This document shows positions 27,145 to 39,275 of a stretch of DNA of 64,000 bases, piece by piece. This DNA comes from Otis tarda (Eukaryota > Chordata > Aves > Otidiformes > Otididae). A program made the translations under genes and the position numbers. Where the stretch lies: contig CM048552.1 of assembly GCA_026413225.1 (NCBI GenBank), positions 54,141,001 to 54,205,000 of the forward strand. Reading direction: 5' to 3'. Positions within the stretch are counted from its first letter, which is position 1, and the number at the start of each line of letters is the position of its first letter. Under the pieces are notes generated by a model. That model searched no databases, was not told where the DNA came from, and saw only the letters and a list, made by a program, of their open reading frames with translations.

Positions 27145-29225
27145 GGCAGGATACACGCCGATGAATTAGTGGAGGGCTGTCAGACCCCTCTCTTACAGCA
27201 AAGCGTGTTGCTGTCCTTCTGGTCCCTGCTAGGCAGGGCATACAAGTGGCCAAGAAAGGAGGTCTGTGGCAATTAGGAGAACGGTTGTTGACTCTCTAGG
27301 TCCTCTCTGGAAGCCGCTATCCCTAGTGGCTACTGAGAATAATTGCGACAAGGAATCTGGAGCTGTTAGTGTTGCTCAATTTTGTTACCCTACTAGACAG
27401 TAACAAATGTACCAAAATTCACGTGTATAATGACATTAACTTTACACATAAATATGATAATTTACACAGATCCCAGTCATGGCTTGGACGTTAATCTCTC
27501 TGTAGCAGTAGAAACAGATCTGCTGCAGAGCCCTAGCCCAGGGGCAACTGTGTAAGTGCTCCAGCACCGAGGAGCTCCTGAGAGCTGCAATATAAAAAGG
27601 TCTCTGATTAAAGATGACTCAAGGGCTGAAAACAGCTAAGTGATTTCCACTTTTCACTTAAGGGTCTACAGAAATCATTCATTCGAAACATTTTGCAAGA
27701 GAGGAAACACAAGATACCCTAGATTCTGCAATCTTATCTTGAGATTGTTTCACTCCATACCACATGCAGCAAACAAAAAAGATAAAAGAGTCAATTGCAG
27801 CAGGGCCATTGTCTGACGTATACTATTCACAGGAAAAAAACACAGAAGTTGTTTGGCTAAGGAGAAAGTGCATTTGTGAATTTTATACACAATCACTGGT
27901 CAAAGCAGGCTAGTATATGATGGTATGCCACACCAGCTTCTCAGAGCATCACATATGGATGCCAGCATTTTTCCACAGAGGGGAAATGGCAGTTAGCAAG
28001 CTGCCAGGATAAACAGTTTTCACACCAGGCTTATTGCATTTCCATTTTCACCTCCGTATGTGTGTGTTTCCTTGTTTGATAAGCTTACATGGATGGATTA
28101 AACCACTGATCACTCTGGGTAGATTCCCCCCACCAAGTGCCATGTTATACCATGCGGGCAATCTGGACAGCCCAAGCCTAGCTCCTCTGTCCCAGCTCTG
28201 ACAAGCCCACTAGGCTGGCTTAATATCCTGACATTGCCGGCCCGAAACAGTTAGAGGAAAGTCAGACTGCCCCATTACTCATCCATACAATTACATCATG
28301 GTGTTTGCCTGGGCCTTCTTTTCTGGCTGTCTTACCCTCCAGACTAAGGACTGAATTTTGACTGTAAGCTGAATGGAGTGTCATTGGTATAGCCATATTA
28401 ATCAATAGCAGCCATAAAACTATCCAGCACTCTTTAAAGAGTCCAGTCACAGTATTTGGCAAGATGTCATGAAATAAATTTCTCAAATCAACTATCCAGG
28501 GTGAAATACTATTTCTTTTTATCATTTCTAAATTAACTGCTCCTCCATTTCATCAAATATGCCTTTGGTCCCTTATTATGAGCAAACCTTATTATGAGTT
28601 GAACCTCCAAAGGTTCACAGAGTCTATTTAGATAAGCCTTGGAAATTCAGCAGTGCATTCAGTGCCCCCTGAGCAACCCCGGAGCTGAAGATCTCCTCTC
28701 GCTGTGGTCAGGACTGTGTCTGAGAGGGCCTCCATGCCCCTTCTGTCTCATGGAGTAGTGATACTCCCTTTCTCTCAAATTCCACATTGCTTATTTAAGC
28801 ATTAACCTTCTGCAGGCAAGGCTGTTAGTTGCTCTGCATCCTAACACATGGTGCCTGCAGTCCTGATGATGCCAACGTCTACTCAGCCTTTATGGATAGA
28901 GTGAAGTTGGCTGTGCCTATGCTCTGAGCTGGCCGGACCACAGCTGAAACAAGTAGTCCATTTTAAGTAATATTGTGCCAGGACTTAATCTTTTCTTAGA
29001 GGCTGACCTTATTAACCAGTTTAGATAGATAATTTTCAATGCATTGATACTGCTTACATACCCTTTGGATCAGAGCTGGCTTGCCTCAGAGTACAAGTGA
29101 GTGAGCAGCTGAAGGCAAACCATGTGTAGATGTGCTCTCCACTTTCCTTAAAGCAAACAGCAGTAAAAGGCTTCAGCCTCATCCATTTTTCCCAGCAGTA
29201 AACAGGCAACTCTCTTGCTCACAAG

Positions 29226-29280
29226 AAAAAAAAAAAAGAAAAAAAAAAAACCCAACCAAACAAAAAACCCCACTTAAAAT
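29226..29280. repeat. A-rich low-complexity tract
   Basis: Two runs of 11 to 12 A split by a G are followed by CCCAACCAAACAAAAAACCC. Such A-then-CCAAACC tracts recur in the window (for example 33094-33120) and look like decayed poly-A stretches. No attached retroelement body is recognisable. Confidence 0.75.
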
Positions 29281-29398
29281 GGGAGAGGTCTCTAGTAAGG
29301 GGACAAAACCAAGAGCTGAGATCTGACTAGATTACTCCAGACTTCCCACTGCCCCATATCTGGCTGCCTCTTCTCTAAGAGTGTCATAACTGATGTTC

Positions 29399-29560
29399 CA
29401 AATAAAAAAAAAATAAAAGAAAAAGAAAAAGAAAAAGAAAAAGAAAAAGAAAAAGAAAAAGAAAAAGAAAAAGAAAAAGAAAAAGAAAAAGAAAAAGAAA
29501 AAGAAAAAGAAAAAGAAAAAGAAAAAGAAAAAGAAAAAGAAAAAGTAAAGAGAAAAAAAG
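29399..29560 (-). repeat. (TTTTTC)n hexanucleotide microsatellite, 21 perfect units
   Basis: On the plus strand the unit GAAAAA repeats without interruption from 29419 to 29544 (21 units, 126 bp), with A-rich edges. On the sense strand of GRIN2B it is (TTTTTC)n, a long pyrimidine tract in the pre-mRNA. It explains the poly-Phe and Phe-Ser open frames in this place, which are not genes. Confidence 0.97.
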
Positions 29561-32500
29561 GGCCTGAACTCACTGCTTTGGTCCCAGTTCAGCAGCAGGG
29601 TTTCCCTGGCAGCCCCACACAGGTAATGCAGCCGTGGCTGTGAGCCCCTTACAGCCAGCGCTGTTCTCACAGGGCTCCCCACAGCACTGTGTGCAGCCCA
29701 GCCCACCAGTGTTGGGGCTGCCAAGGTTGGAGCTGGACAGTACCCACACTCCAAAGAGGGACTCATCCGCCGGCAGCCTGCTGGGACGGTAGAGATGCGC
29801 AGGAAGAGGAGGTGGGCTGACGGACCCCCTGCCTGGACCTCTTGTGCCAGGAAACTTGGGGCAGGCAGGAGTCAAGTCAAGATTTCTCCTCATTCTGCCT
29901 GCCCAGGCCTCCTTCTTCCAGGGCTGGCTGCTGCCTGCCTTGGTGCTGTTTTCCTCTGTGGTGTGAGAGGAAGGTGTGGAGCGTATGTGCTGCTGTCTTT
30001 GTTTCCCTGCATTCATGCACCGCTCTTACCTGGGGATGCTGTCCCACAAACACAGACAGGTCTGTTCAGTTAGCCCAGGTCACTGACTTCCTGCCGTGAG
30101 GCTGCCCCAAAACTCAGAAAGAAGTGAGCACACCTTTTCTCCTCCTGAGCCTCAGAGTAAGCATTCAGCCATTTCGTACTCACAGGTTTCTGAGACCATG
30201 AGGACCCATGCCACTCTTCACTGCACCCTCCAAATCATATCCTATCACTTTGGAAAGGAGGTGCTGCATGTTCAGAGTACACCTCCTCCCCGTCCCCAGC
30301 TCTCCCAAACCTGATTCACCCCAGCTCACTCCAACCTGTGTTTTACAGCACAGGCTGAAACAGGAGCTATGTCAAACCCTTGCTGTGCACCAGGTGAGAA
30401 GGCAGCTCCGTGTGGTGTGTTTTAAGAGGGATTTTACCACCTTCCTTATGCCGCCAGGATAGTATAAAAGAACCGAGGCATAAAAGAAAGCAACAGTACC
30501 CTGGTCCATTTTTGTCTGGACACACTGCTGGCAAGCAGCTGCCTCATTAGCACATAACCTGTATGTCTGCACCAGGCAACAGGAAGCACAGAAACCATGA
30601 GCTGGCCATAAGGAATCTGTGCATCATTACTGTGTGGAAATTCCAGCTCATGTCCAGTAGAGCTGCCATGTCAGGAGCGCTAACTAGTTCAAATCCCAGC
30701 CTGCACCACCCTGCTGACACTCCTTCTGGCTTCAGATCTAGATGAGTACTCTCTAAACCTGAGGAGAAGAACCAGAGGTGGTTTCCTGAACCATTGGACC
30801 TGGACTCTGGATTCAGCCCCTGCTTTGGAAAGCGACTGTATTACTGAAGTGTATTAACAAGAGTCCTTGGCTGGAACCAGCAATAAGGATTTCAATATGC
30901 AGCCTCATTTGTCATGCTTGAAGACCTGATCCCCATCAGAGCTGGCTTTGGCCATAGCTAGCTACTTCTTGTGCTCCAGAATGGATGAAAGTGTGGCAGC
31001 ATCTACCTTCTCTCTACCCAGCTCTCCTTCCTAATCAACCAGTGAGCAGTACCTCTGTTGCGAAGCTGCTGTCATGCCTGTCTTGCTCATCTAATTGATT
31101 CACAAAGTTTTAAATTATTATTGATTCTCCTCTTCCCCACTGCGGAGACTTTGAGACCAATAAAGCACATAGAGTTATTTACACAGACATTAGAAAGGAA
31201 AGAAGCTCCCTCCTCAAATATTCTTCTTGAGCTCCCATCTATTAAGTCTCAGAAGCTCAATAGGAGGTTTCCTACAGCTTTACAGACAAAAACACTCACA
31301 AATATATGAAGTCCCCTGCACGCACACATACCCATCAAAACATTTGCAGGATGTTCTGCCAAATCCACACTTGCTGAATTATTGCTTCCTATTATTTTGT
31401 ATTGGGATTGTAGCTCTTTCAGTTCCTTTGCTTTGCCCTGACAACTAACAACCATTTGCCATACCTCTTGCTGCTACAGCACTGAGGCAGAAATTGTGGC
31501 AAACTTCCTATTCAAGGAAAAGCCATTTCCAAATTCCAATGAACTGGAAGCTGTTCTTGGTAAAAGACTGGATTGTAGTAGACTTGCAGAGCAGGAGCTT
31601 GCAATCTTGCCCACAGTTCCTGAAACACTTCACATTCATGGTTGCTACAGTGATTGGTGCTGTAAGGACCATTACATCCATCTCCATGATCTAAGCACAT
31701 GAACATTTACACTCCTCAGGGTCTGATGAAGAGGATTTGGGAGATGGAATCAGCCCATCTGAGTCTGCAATAAGGGTGCTATGAGTTTCAGTTCTGTACT
31801 TCTTTTTGCTTGAGCAATGAAAGTCAACCAGCCCATTTCTAGTCAGTTTAACTCTGTACTGCAGCACACATAATTGCATTCACTTTTTTTTCTATATTTA
31901 CCTGCACATTAACAGAAGGTGCCATCTATATATTCAGTATGCCCTTGACATAACTTAAAAGCAGCAGCATAATAAATAGGATGCTCTTTTTATACTTGAA
32001 TTCAATTTTTTCTGTCTGTATTAGGCTTTGTACTTTTTTAAACAAAACCTGAGGCTGGGACTGAACTGCCATATCTTTTTCAAGATCACACACGCACACG
32101 AGGCACTGAGATTTCTGTCGAGGATTGGCACAGCAGAGAAAGGGATTGATGGAGCAGTAAAAGAATTTGCCTCTGCTGGCCATTAATAATAAGCGTAACA
32201 AAAGCATCTAAGAGAATAAAAGCCAGAGTGAGGCGTGTAAGGTATAGAAATAGCTCTTTGACTGAGTCAAAGGCAAAGCCGATGCATCTTGTTTTCCTAC
32301 ATCTCCTGTTGTCTGTCCTCTTTCTTAACCACACACTCTGGCACGGCAGGGGAGTGGGAAGCAGATAGAAGCATCAGCAGGAGCTACAGCAAGCGAGGGA
32401 GAAAGGAGCTATTCAGTCTGAACGTCGCCTGGCCAGGGTTTGTGACAAAAGATGAACAAATAACGATATGAGAGGGGAAAGAAAAAGCCATGTCCAGCAC

Positions 32501-34073
32501 TGCAGCTCTGGAAAGGGAAGAGCTGTTGGCTGCGCTGCTTTGTCTTTTTCATCCACTTTGTATCACTCTGTCTCATTATTTTCTGACTTCCTGCACACAG
32601 CTGCCTCCAGGTTCTTCTGTATCCAGGAGGGCATATATATATATACATGGGCACGTGTACGTAGGCAACTCTACATGCAGGATGGCTCAAGATAGGCAAA
32701 TTGCCTCATCTCCAATATGCCAGTTCCAGTCCAGCTCAGGCTGGCAGCACTTGAAGTAGATTAGCATCTGACAACAATCCCTATGAAGTGAGGTGATGGT
32801 GCAGTCCAGCCTTACTGAAGATTATTGTCTACATCACCACACACACCTTCAGACCTAATTAAGCCTCTGGTTAGTGCTTTCAGAGAGCAGCCAAGGATTA
32901 CACAGGCTGCTTCACTACACAACCCTGGCCACAGCCCAGAGAGAGAGCTTGCATGCCTTCAAATGGTGGATGGAAGCGTTGGAGATATGGTTTTAACAGA
33001 CTTTATTCTTCTTGACAAAGTACAATCCTTCAGGACTCATCTTTCACGGAGGCAAGTAGTCATCTAATTAATATATACAAAGAGTATCTGGGTTAAAAAA
33101 AAAAACCAAACCAACAACCCAGCTATCTTTCCTTTAGGCAGGTCAGAAGCAGCAATACTTGTGGGAAGGGAATAGCCATAGAAAGGTTTATTTCAGGGTG
33201 CAGCTAAGCAATTTTGGAAGCTGAGACAAAGTCATCACTCTGGTCATCTAGCTTCAGGATACTTTTTTTTGCTAGTAGGAGGAAGTGCCTTTTCTTCTTT
33301 TCATGCAAAACCTCTGAATATCTGCCTCCTGAGAAGTACTGAGCTGAAAAACCTTTCCTTCAAGTCTGGCGGCTAGTGCAAGAAGCTCAAACTTTTCGTT
33401 ATCTCAGTGGGTGCAGGATGTGTACATTCCTACACTGTGCATCCATCTGCACTGCGCAGAAGCGTGTAGCAGTAGCTGTACACCCTCCATCTCAAAGGAC
33501 ATTCTCCTCTTCTCTGCGCTAAGAGTAGAAGAAACAGAGCTGAAGAACTATGTACATTAATCATCTTGGCATCAGCACTCTTCAATGCATGCAGCCTTGC
33601 AGGATGGGCATGCTTGGTGACCAAAGCACACTGCATGGGAGATAGCAACCCAGTGCCCTACAAGCTCCTGTGGCATCCAACTGCTCTTTTTATGTTACCT
33701 AGTAATTTCTAAGGGCTGATAGTAGATCTCTTTCTCTTTTCACTCATCAAGCTAATCCCACTAACTTCAAAGTCACATCCTACCTTCGAGGTGAAAGTGA
33801 GAATGTGAAGAGGCTCCTTGTGCATCCAGCAGTAGACTATGGGCACAACCCCTCTATTCATTACCGGGAAAACATGGCCTTTAGAGCTATCCCTCACTAG
33901 TCTGCCTTCTCATGGAATCTCTCTTTATAATGTAGCTCTAGAATATGCAAGGAAGGAAAAGTATGCAATATTTTTACATATTTGGATATTTTAAAATGTA
34001 TGTACTCCGTCCATACATAAAGGGCTGAGGATCCTAAATCTCCTTTTTTTTACAGGGAGCTTTCTGAGGATGA

Positions 34074-34670
34074 TGTGGTTTAACCCCAGCTGGCAACTAA
34101 GTACCACATAGCTGCTTGCTCACTCTCCCCACCCTCACTGGGATGAGGGAGAGAATAGGAAGAGTAAAAGTCAGAAAAAGCATGGATTGAGATGATGATT
34201 ATAATAATAACAACAACAATAATTGTAATGAAAATGAAAATAAAAATAAAAATAAAACAAACAAAAAGAGAGAGAAAAATAAAACCCAAGAAAAACAAGT
34301 GATGCAAATGGAAAAAAACAATTGCCACCAACCAACCAGTGCCCAGCCTGTTTCCAAGCAGTGGCAGCCTGGCCAGCTTTCCCACTAGTTTCTACACTGA
34401 GCATGACATCATATGGTATGGAATATCCCTTTAGTCAGTTAAAGTCAGTTGTCCCAACCATGTCCCCTCCCAAATTCTTGTGCACTCCCAGCCTACTTGC
34501 TCATGGGGTGGTGTGAGAAGCAGAAAAGGCCTTGACTCTGTGTAAGCACTGCTTCACAGCAACTAAAACATCAATATGTTATCAATATTATTCTCATCCT
34601 AAATCCAAAACACAGCACTATACCAGCTCCTAGGAAGAAAATTAACTCTATCCTGGCTGAAACCAGGACA
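34074..34670 (-). mobile_element. Solo LTR of an avian ERVL-type endogenous retrovirus
   Basis: Read on the minus strand the 597-bp element starts TGTCCTGG and ends GGGGTTAAACCACA, giving the TG...CA ends of an LTR. Blocks I recognise from an avian LTR family include TTGACTCTGTGTAAGCACTG (plus strand, about 34530), the GAAAATTAACTCTATCCTGG block near the 5' end, and the TTAACCCCAGCTGGCAACTA block at the 3' end. No gag, pol or env is next to it, so it is a recombined solo LTR. The middle (34190-34270) is an AT-rich simple stretch. The five bases outside each end (GATGA, GAGGG) do not form a clear target duplication, so the copy is old or the ends are off by a few bases. It lies in the same orientation as GRIN2B. 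Confidence 0.85.
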
Positions 34671-36000
34671 GAGGGCCATGAGTTCCCCTTCAGCTGTCTG
34701 CTCTGGGAGACTTTGCACAGCCCATTGATAACTTCTGTATTTCATTGCTATGCAACAAGAAAATTGTTGGGTCGCCAGAAGATTTTCACTTCACTCCATA
34801 AGCACCAGCATGACTGTTTCATCAGAGATTCATCATACAAGCCCTCCTGGCCTTGAACACAACCCTTCTCAGGGCTCCTCTAAACAGGGCAGTTTACTTC
34901 CTTACGCAAGATGCATTGTGTGTCTTAGACATTGACGAAGGAAGCCCTCAGTCCTCTGAGCACACCAACAGCAACATTTTAACAGTGCACAACAAAGTTG
35001 CTCAACAGTTTACAGTCTAAACTAAAGATGAACAGCATCTCAGACGGAGGCGGCAAGAGGATTTTAAGCAAACTGGTCATAATCCCTCCTGCTGGGATAT
35101 GGATAGTAGACATAAACTGGTCCCATTCCTGGTGAGTCTTGGTAGCAGATTTTTCAGGACTGTAAGTGGGCAACACTCTCCATCCTGCAGCTTGCACCAA
35201 ACCACCTCCTCAGAGTTTAACAGCATCTTGCAGTCTTTATGGAGTCAGAATGGAGATTACTCCCTCTTGAAGTGCCGAGAGATTTTGCTACAGTTTCTAG
35301 GTTTCCCCTGAAGTGCTTCCTTCCAGGTATTGAATGAGCTAGGTATTACAACTGAAAAGTTTTTAATTTAGCAATTTTTTCTTTTCAGCTGATGTACTCA
35401 ATGCAGAGGGAATACAATAGACAAGATCTCTTTGCTCACCAATAATCTGTATAAGCTTGTTTTAAGCACATTGTATGATTGCTTCAACTTCCCAAAAACA
35501 GCCTCCTCACATCTCCAGGCCTCAGAAAACCAGTCCTGGATTGTGTAACACCACAGCCCCATGTCAGAGATGCCAGAGCTAACCTGTACAACCTAGTAAG
35601 CCCACAAGGCACAGTAACACCTTCCAGAAGTATTAGCTCGGATCCCTGAAGCTGAAGCTTCGTTTCAGTACAGTCCCTGAGCTAAATTTGTGATGACACA
35701 ATTGTACCACTCCTGGAGCTAGCCTGCTGGGTACTACCTAACAGTCTACACACCATGCCATGCAGCTATAACCTCCTCAAGACTCACTCCCTTCCTGCAG
35801 TGCCTAGGCACCCCAATATCACGGAATGCTTCCCACCACAGCTGCCATGGGAGGCCTACCCTTGCTGCCTGCACCTTGGGCTCCCTTTGCACCCACTGCT
35901 TCAGTAGAGGTTGTTACCCACTCCCCAGCACGCAAGGAATAGCTTAATCCTTTTCTCTCAGGCCCACCTTGGACTTTTCTCCTGCACCCCCCAGCTCCAC

Positions 36001-36250
36001 AGAGTCCCTCTGCATCGGCTTCCCTCTCACACGCTGGGCATGAGGGAGCGTGACCATGCCAGGGCTGGGGCAGCAGGAGGTGAGGCCAAAAGGACAGCAG
36101 ACGGTGGGTTCACGTCCACATACACGCGCATCCCGATTAAGGATCCAGCTTTGTTTCCATGGCAACATGCAGAGCCGCAGCAGCACAGTCCCTTCCCGCG
36201 TGTCGGTGGCTGTGACCTGTGACAGCCACGCTCCGCACCACTAACTCCTC
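36001..36250. promoter_or_regulatory. CpG-rich intronic patch, candidate regulatory element
   Basis: By hand count there are about 14 CpG dinucleotides in 240 bp, well above the surrounding intron, in sequence that is roughly 60 percent G+C. It contains the X-box palindrome at 36153-36166. No exon or transcript start can be shown. Confidence 0.35.
36153..36166. promoter_or_regulatory. RFX X-box palindrome, exact consensus match
   Basis: GTTTCCATGGCAAC fits the full RFX-family consensus GTTNCCATGGNAAC at all 12 fixed positions. RFX proteins bind this as dimers and are expressed in brain. The match is seen directly; occupancy is unknown. Confidence 0.5.
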
Positions 36251-36986
36251 CTGCTGTCCCCAGCCACCACCGAGACCTGCCAGCAGTGACCCCCTGCGTG
36301 CTTTCCAAAACCTGGCAGATTAGGGCTCGCAGATTTCCTGCTCGTGATGTGCCGTCCACAAACAGCCAAATAAGGATGCGCCGACTAATAGCAGTATGAG
36401 AAGTAACATCACCCATCACAGTTGAGCTGTAAACTCCCTCAGAACAACATTACAGAGAAACACGTTTTCTTTCCTGAAAGCTGGCAACAGTAATTAACCA
36501 AGTGTGGTTTTAGGGAACTAAAAGAAGATATTTTTTCCTATGCGCAGGTGGCTCCTCAGCACAAGGCCAAGCAGCCAGAACTCCCCTGGATCTACTGCCA
36601 AACACCACTTGCAACCAAAGTCAACTCCACCTTTCGGGACAGGTTGTCCCATGCAGCCCACCTTCCCATGGGGCTGTACTAATATCCCTTCCAAGCAAGG
36701 ATAAGCCTGGACTATTCTGCCGCTCCACTCAGCCCCTGCAGCAGGGAGGTGAAATACGAGAGGACAGCCAAGATACTGGGGCTAGGAGCTTGCACCCTTC
36801 TCAACACCTCTCCAGGGAGCAGGGAGAAACATGTTAGGCATGAGCAGATGTTTCTTCAGGCCTCCTGCAGCCAGAAAAGCTATCTGCCAACTTAGAGCTG
36901 AACCACGGGCAGGACTGAAATGCTCATGGTTTCTTGGCCATTTCTACTACATGTCTTAAGGGTTGTCTGCTGAAGAACGATTGGGA

Positions 36987-37170
36987 AAATTAATCCAAAT
37001 TAACTAAAGTTGTGAGGTTAGCATGAATTCATTAAATCACATTAGCCTTGAATGGACACAGTTCTTCCAAATTAAAGCAACCCTTAGAAGAAAATTGAAC
37101 TAAACTGAATTAAGGTCCTTTTAATTCTAAAGAACAGAGTGCCTACATGGGGTTTGATGTAATTAAGGAA
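36987..37170. promoter_or_regulatory. Cluster of ATTA/TAAT homeodomain-type cores, possible conserved element
   Basis: Within about 180 bp there are many ATTA or TAAT cores (for example ATTAATCC, AATTAACTAAAG, TTCATTAAATC, ACATTAGCC, TTTTAATTC, GTAATTAAGG) in sequence free of simple repeats. This resembles the composition of vertebrate conserved noncoding elements. Conservation cannot be judged from one sequence. Confidence 0.25.
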
Positions 37171-37642
37171 CAGCAGTCTGGAAGGGATGTCCCAGCTTCG
37201 GTCTCCTAGGCAGCCTCTCCATATCAGTCTTTTCAGGAACCGATCATACTCTCACTGAAGAACAGTTAGGTTTCTCGCTTTCCCTGTGCAGTTTGAAAGC
37301 TGGGGCAGAATCTTGCTGTATTGATGACTTTCTGCTGAAGCCCGTTCCTGGCCAGTTCATTCCTATTTGCTCTTTTCCTTGAAGAGCTCTCCTATTGCCA
37401 GGGTATTTTCCCCTTACTCTTGTTTTAATGGAGGGCAGCCTTTTATATTCTCTCACTCTGCATTTTGCCAGGTTAGATAAGCTACGCTATCTTAGTGTCC
37501 TCTTGTAAAATGTATTCTTCCTTCTCTCTACCAACCAGACACTCTTCTGACTCCCTTTTCTTTAATTGGGATAACTGGAATTATACGCAGAATTGTACAC
37601 AAAGGAAATTACAGTAGAGCATTTTACAATGATACTGATACT

Positions 37643-37660
37643 TCCCTGCCTTGGCAGGGA
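37643..37660. repeat. Perfect 8-bp inverted repeat
   Basis: TCCCTGCC and GGCAGGGA flank a TT loop. An 8-bp arm can occur by chance in a window this long; recorded for completeness. Confidence 0.6.
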
Positions 37661-39169
37661 ATATCCTGCCTGGCACCTAGGAACATAATTGCCTTTTATG
37701 CTGATGTCTCATATAGAAGGCTCAGTCATCACATCAGTAAATAATACTCCCACTTTTTCTCTTTTTCATTTGCTTCCAACTGAAAATCCCATTGTTTTTA
37801 GGATCAATTAGTAGGAGTAACGAAGAATGTTCCCATATAGGCCAGCAGACTGTGCAAAGTCACCCAGACCAGCTAGAAGAAATAGAAATAGAAATAGTAC
37901 TGCACTCTCCAAACAATTTCCGCTACTTAGGTCCTTCAGACCTAGTGTGGGTTCCACCACATGGCTCCAAATCAGGTGCTGTAGATGTGTCTAGCTGCAT
38001 GTTTCTGGGCTTCACACCGGTGCATTTCACCCTGTTTCTATACCATAGTCCTCAAGACTGTCCAGTTCTTCCTGCTTGTTCCCTATTCCACTCTGTGTTG
38101 ATCATGCTACTCCTAAGTGTGTACAAATGTCCTCATGAACATGATCCCTCACATTCCTACACCATAAACCAGAGCTAGATATTTGGAAACATTTAAGATT
38201 CTGTGGTTTAGAAAGTTTCAGATTAGCCACACTACACTTCATCTCATTTCTGGTGTGGGAGGTGGGAGCAAGGGATACAGGTTGGAAAGGAATAATTGAT
38301 GGAAGCAAGGCAATTGGTCTCCCATTCAGACAAGCACTACACATTGCAGGACATGAGCACATTTACAGTAAGTGTTACATGAATACAGCCAGATTAAAAA
38401 AAAAAAAAAAGAAAACAGTCTTCATACAATATATATCCAAGCTGGGGACTATATGACTGCAGAAAATCATTGTACTGAGCAGCAGAAAGAGGCGAAGGGG
38501 TAAATTATTAGGTTCTGATTCAACACGCCATTATTGCCATTCAAGATTCCATTTACCAAGGACCAGGTTACTTCACTGTAAAATTAGACTTTTGTCCTGG
38601 TAATTTAGGCCCTTTGAAAATATTCATTCACATTTTTAAAGCAAAATTGCTTAGGCCTGGCTTGTCTGTGTTTCTTTGCTGTCAATGCTCCTGTATAGGA
38701 GTTTCACCTGCTTATTCATGTATGGAAATGTGCAAAAACTCGCAGAACTGTACATCTTCTGTGTTTGTATGCAAGTATTCAAGCCAGAAGTGCTTGTGTG
38801 CTCATTCAACAAGGGAATAGAAACAATACCAAATAGATCTCTCTGACCAACCATAATTAAGTAATGCAGCCTGTATCAATCCACAGAGTAAATATTTTCC
38901 AAGAAGTTCACTGAATAAATTCAAATAAATTTGAGGAAATTATGATCTGCACAATTGATATTCCATGAGCAGAAAAAGAAGCTAAATTCACTGAATAAAT
39001 TATGTGTTATGAATTAGTCCCCCAGCTCTAGCAATTACTATGGCTGGATTATTAAAATGGATGGATAATTTAGCATCAATAGTACTATTTCTTGTTCCGG
39101 GTACTTGCAAAATAATACTTAGGTTTTCTATAGCACTGGTCAAAATAAAATAAATGACAGTGTCCTCTT

Positions 39170-39212
39170 TTGGGGTTTTTTGGGTTGTTTTGTTTTTTTG
39201 GTTTTTTTTTAC
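39170..39212. repeat. T-rich and G/T low-complexity tract
   Basis: Runs of T are broken by GGG or GG (TTTTTTGGGTTGTTTTG and similar). A separate run of 17 to 18 A sits at 39344-39360. Neither is attached to a recognisable retroelement. Confidence 0.7.
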
Positions 39213-39237
39213 AGAAGAAGAAACTAAAGTAGAAAAA

Positions 39238-39275
39238 CAAGCTTCCTGGTGTCAGTGTATACCAAGCTTCCTGGT
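39238..39275. repeat. 13-bp direct repeat
   Basis: CAAGCTTCCTGGT occurs at 39238-39250 and again at 39263-39275. It is probably a remnant of a local duplication. Confidence 0.7.

Noticed and set aside
27555-27580. REST/NRSE-like half site (CCAGCACCGAGGAGC)
   Set aside because: Only the left half of the motif fits; the right half is absent, so it is below what I would call a site.
29332-29766. Poly-Phe and Phe-Ser proteins on the minus strand
   Set aside because: They are translations of the (TTTTTC)n microsatellite.
34080-34404. Minus-strand open frames of 77 to 101 codons
   Set aside because: They fall inside the solo LTR and its AT-rich simple stretch; an LTR of this type does not encode protein here.
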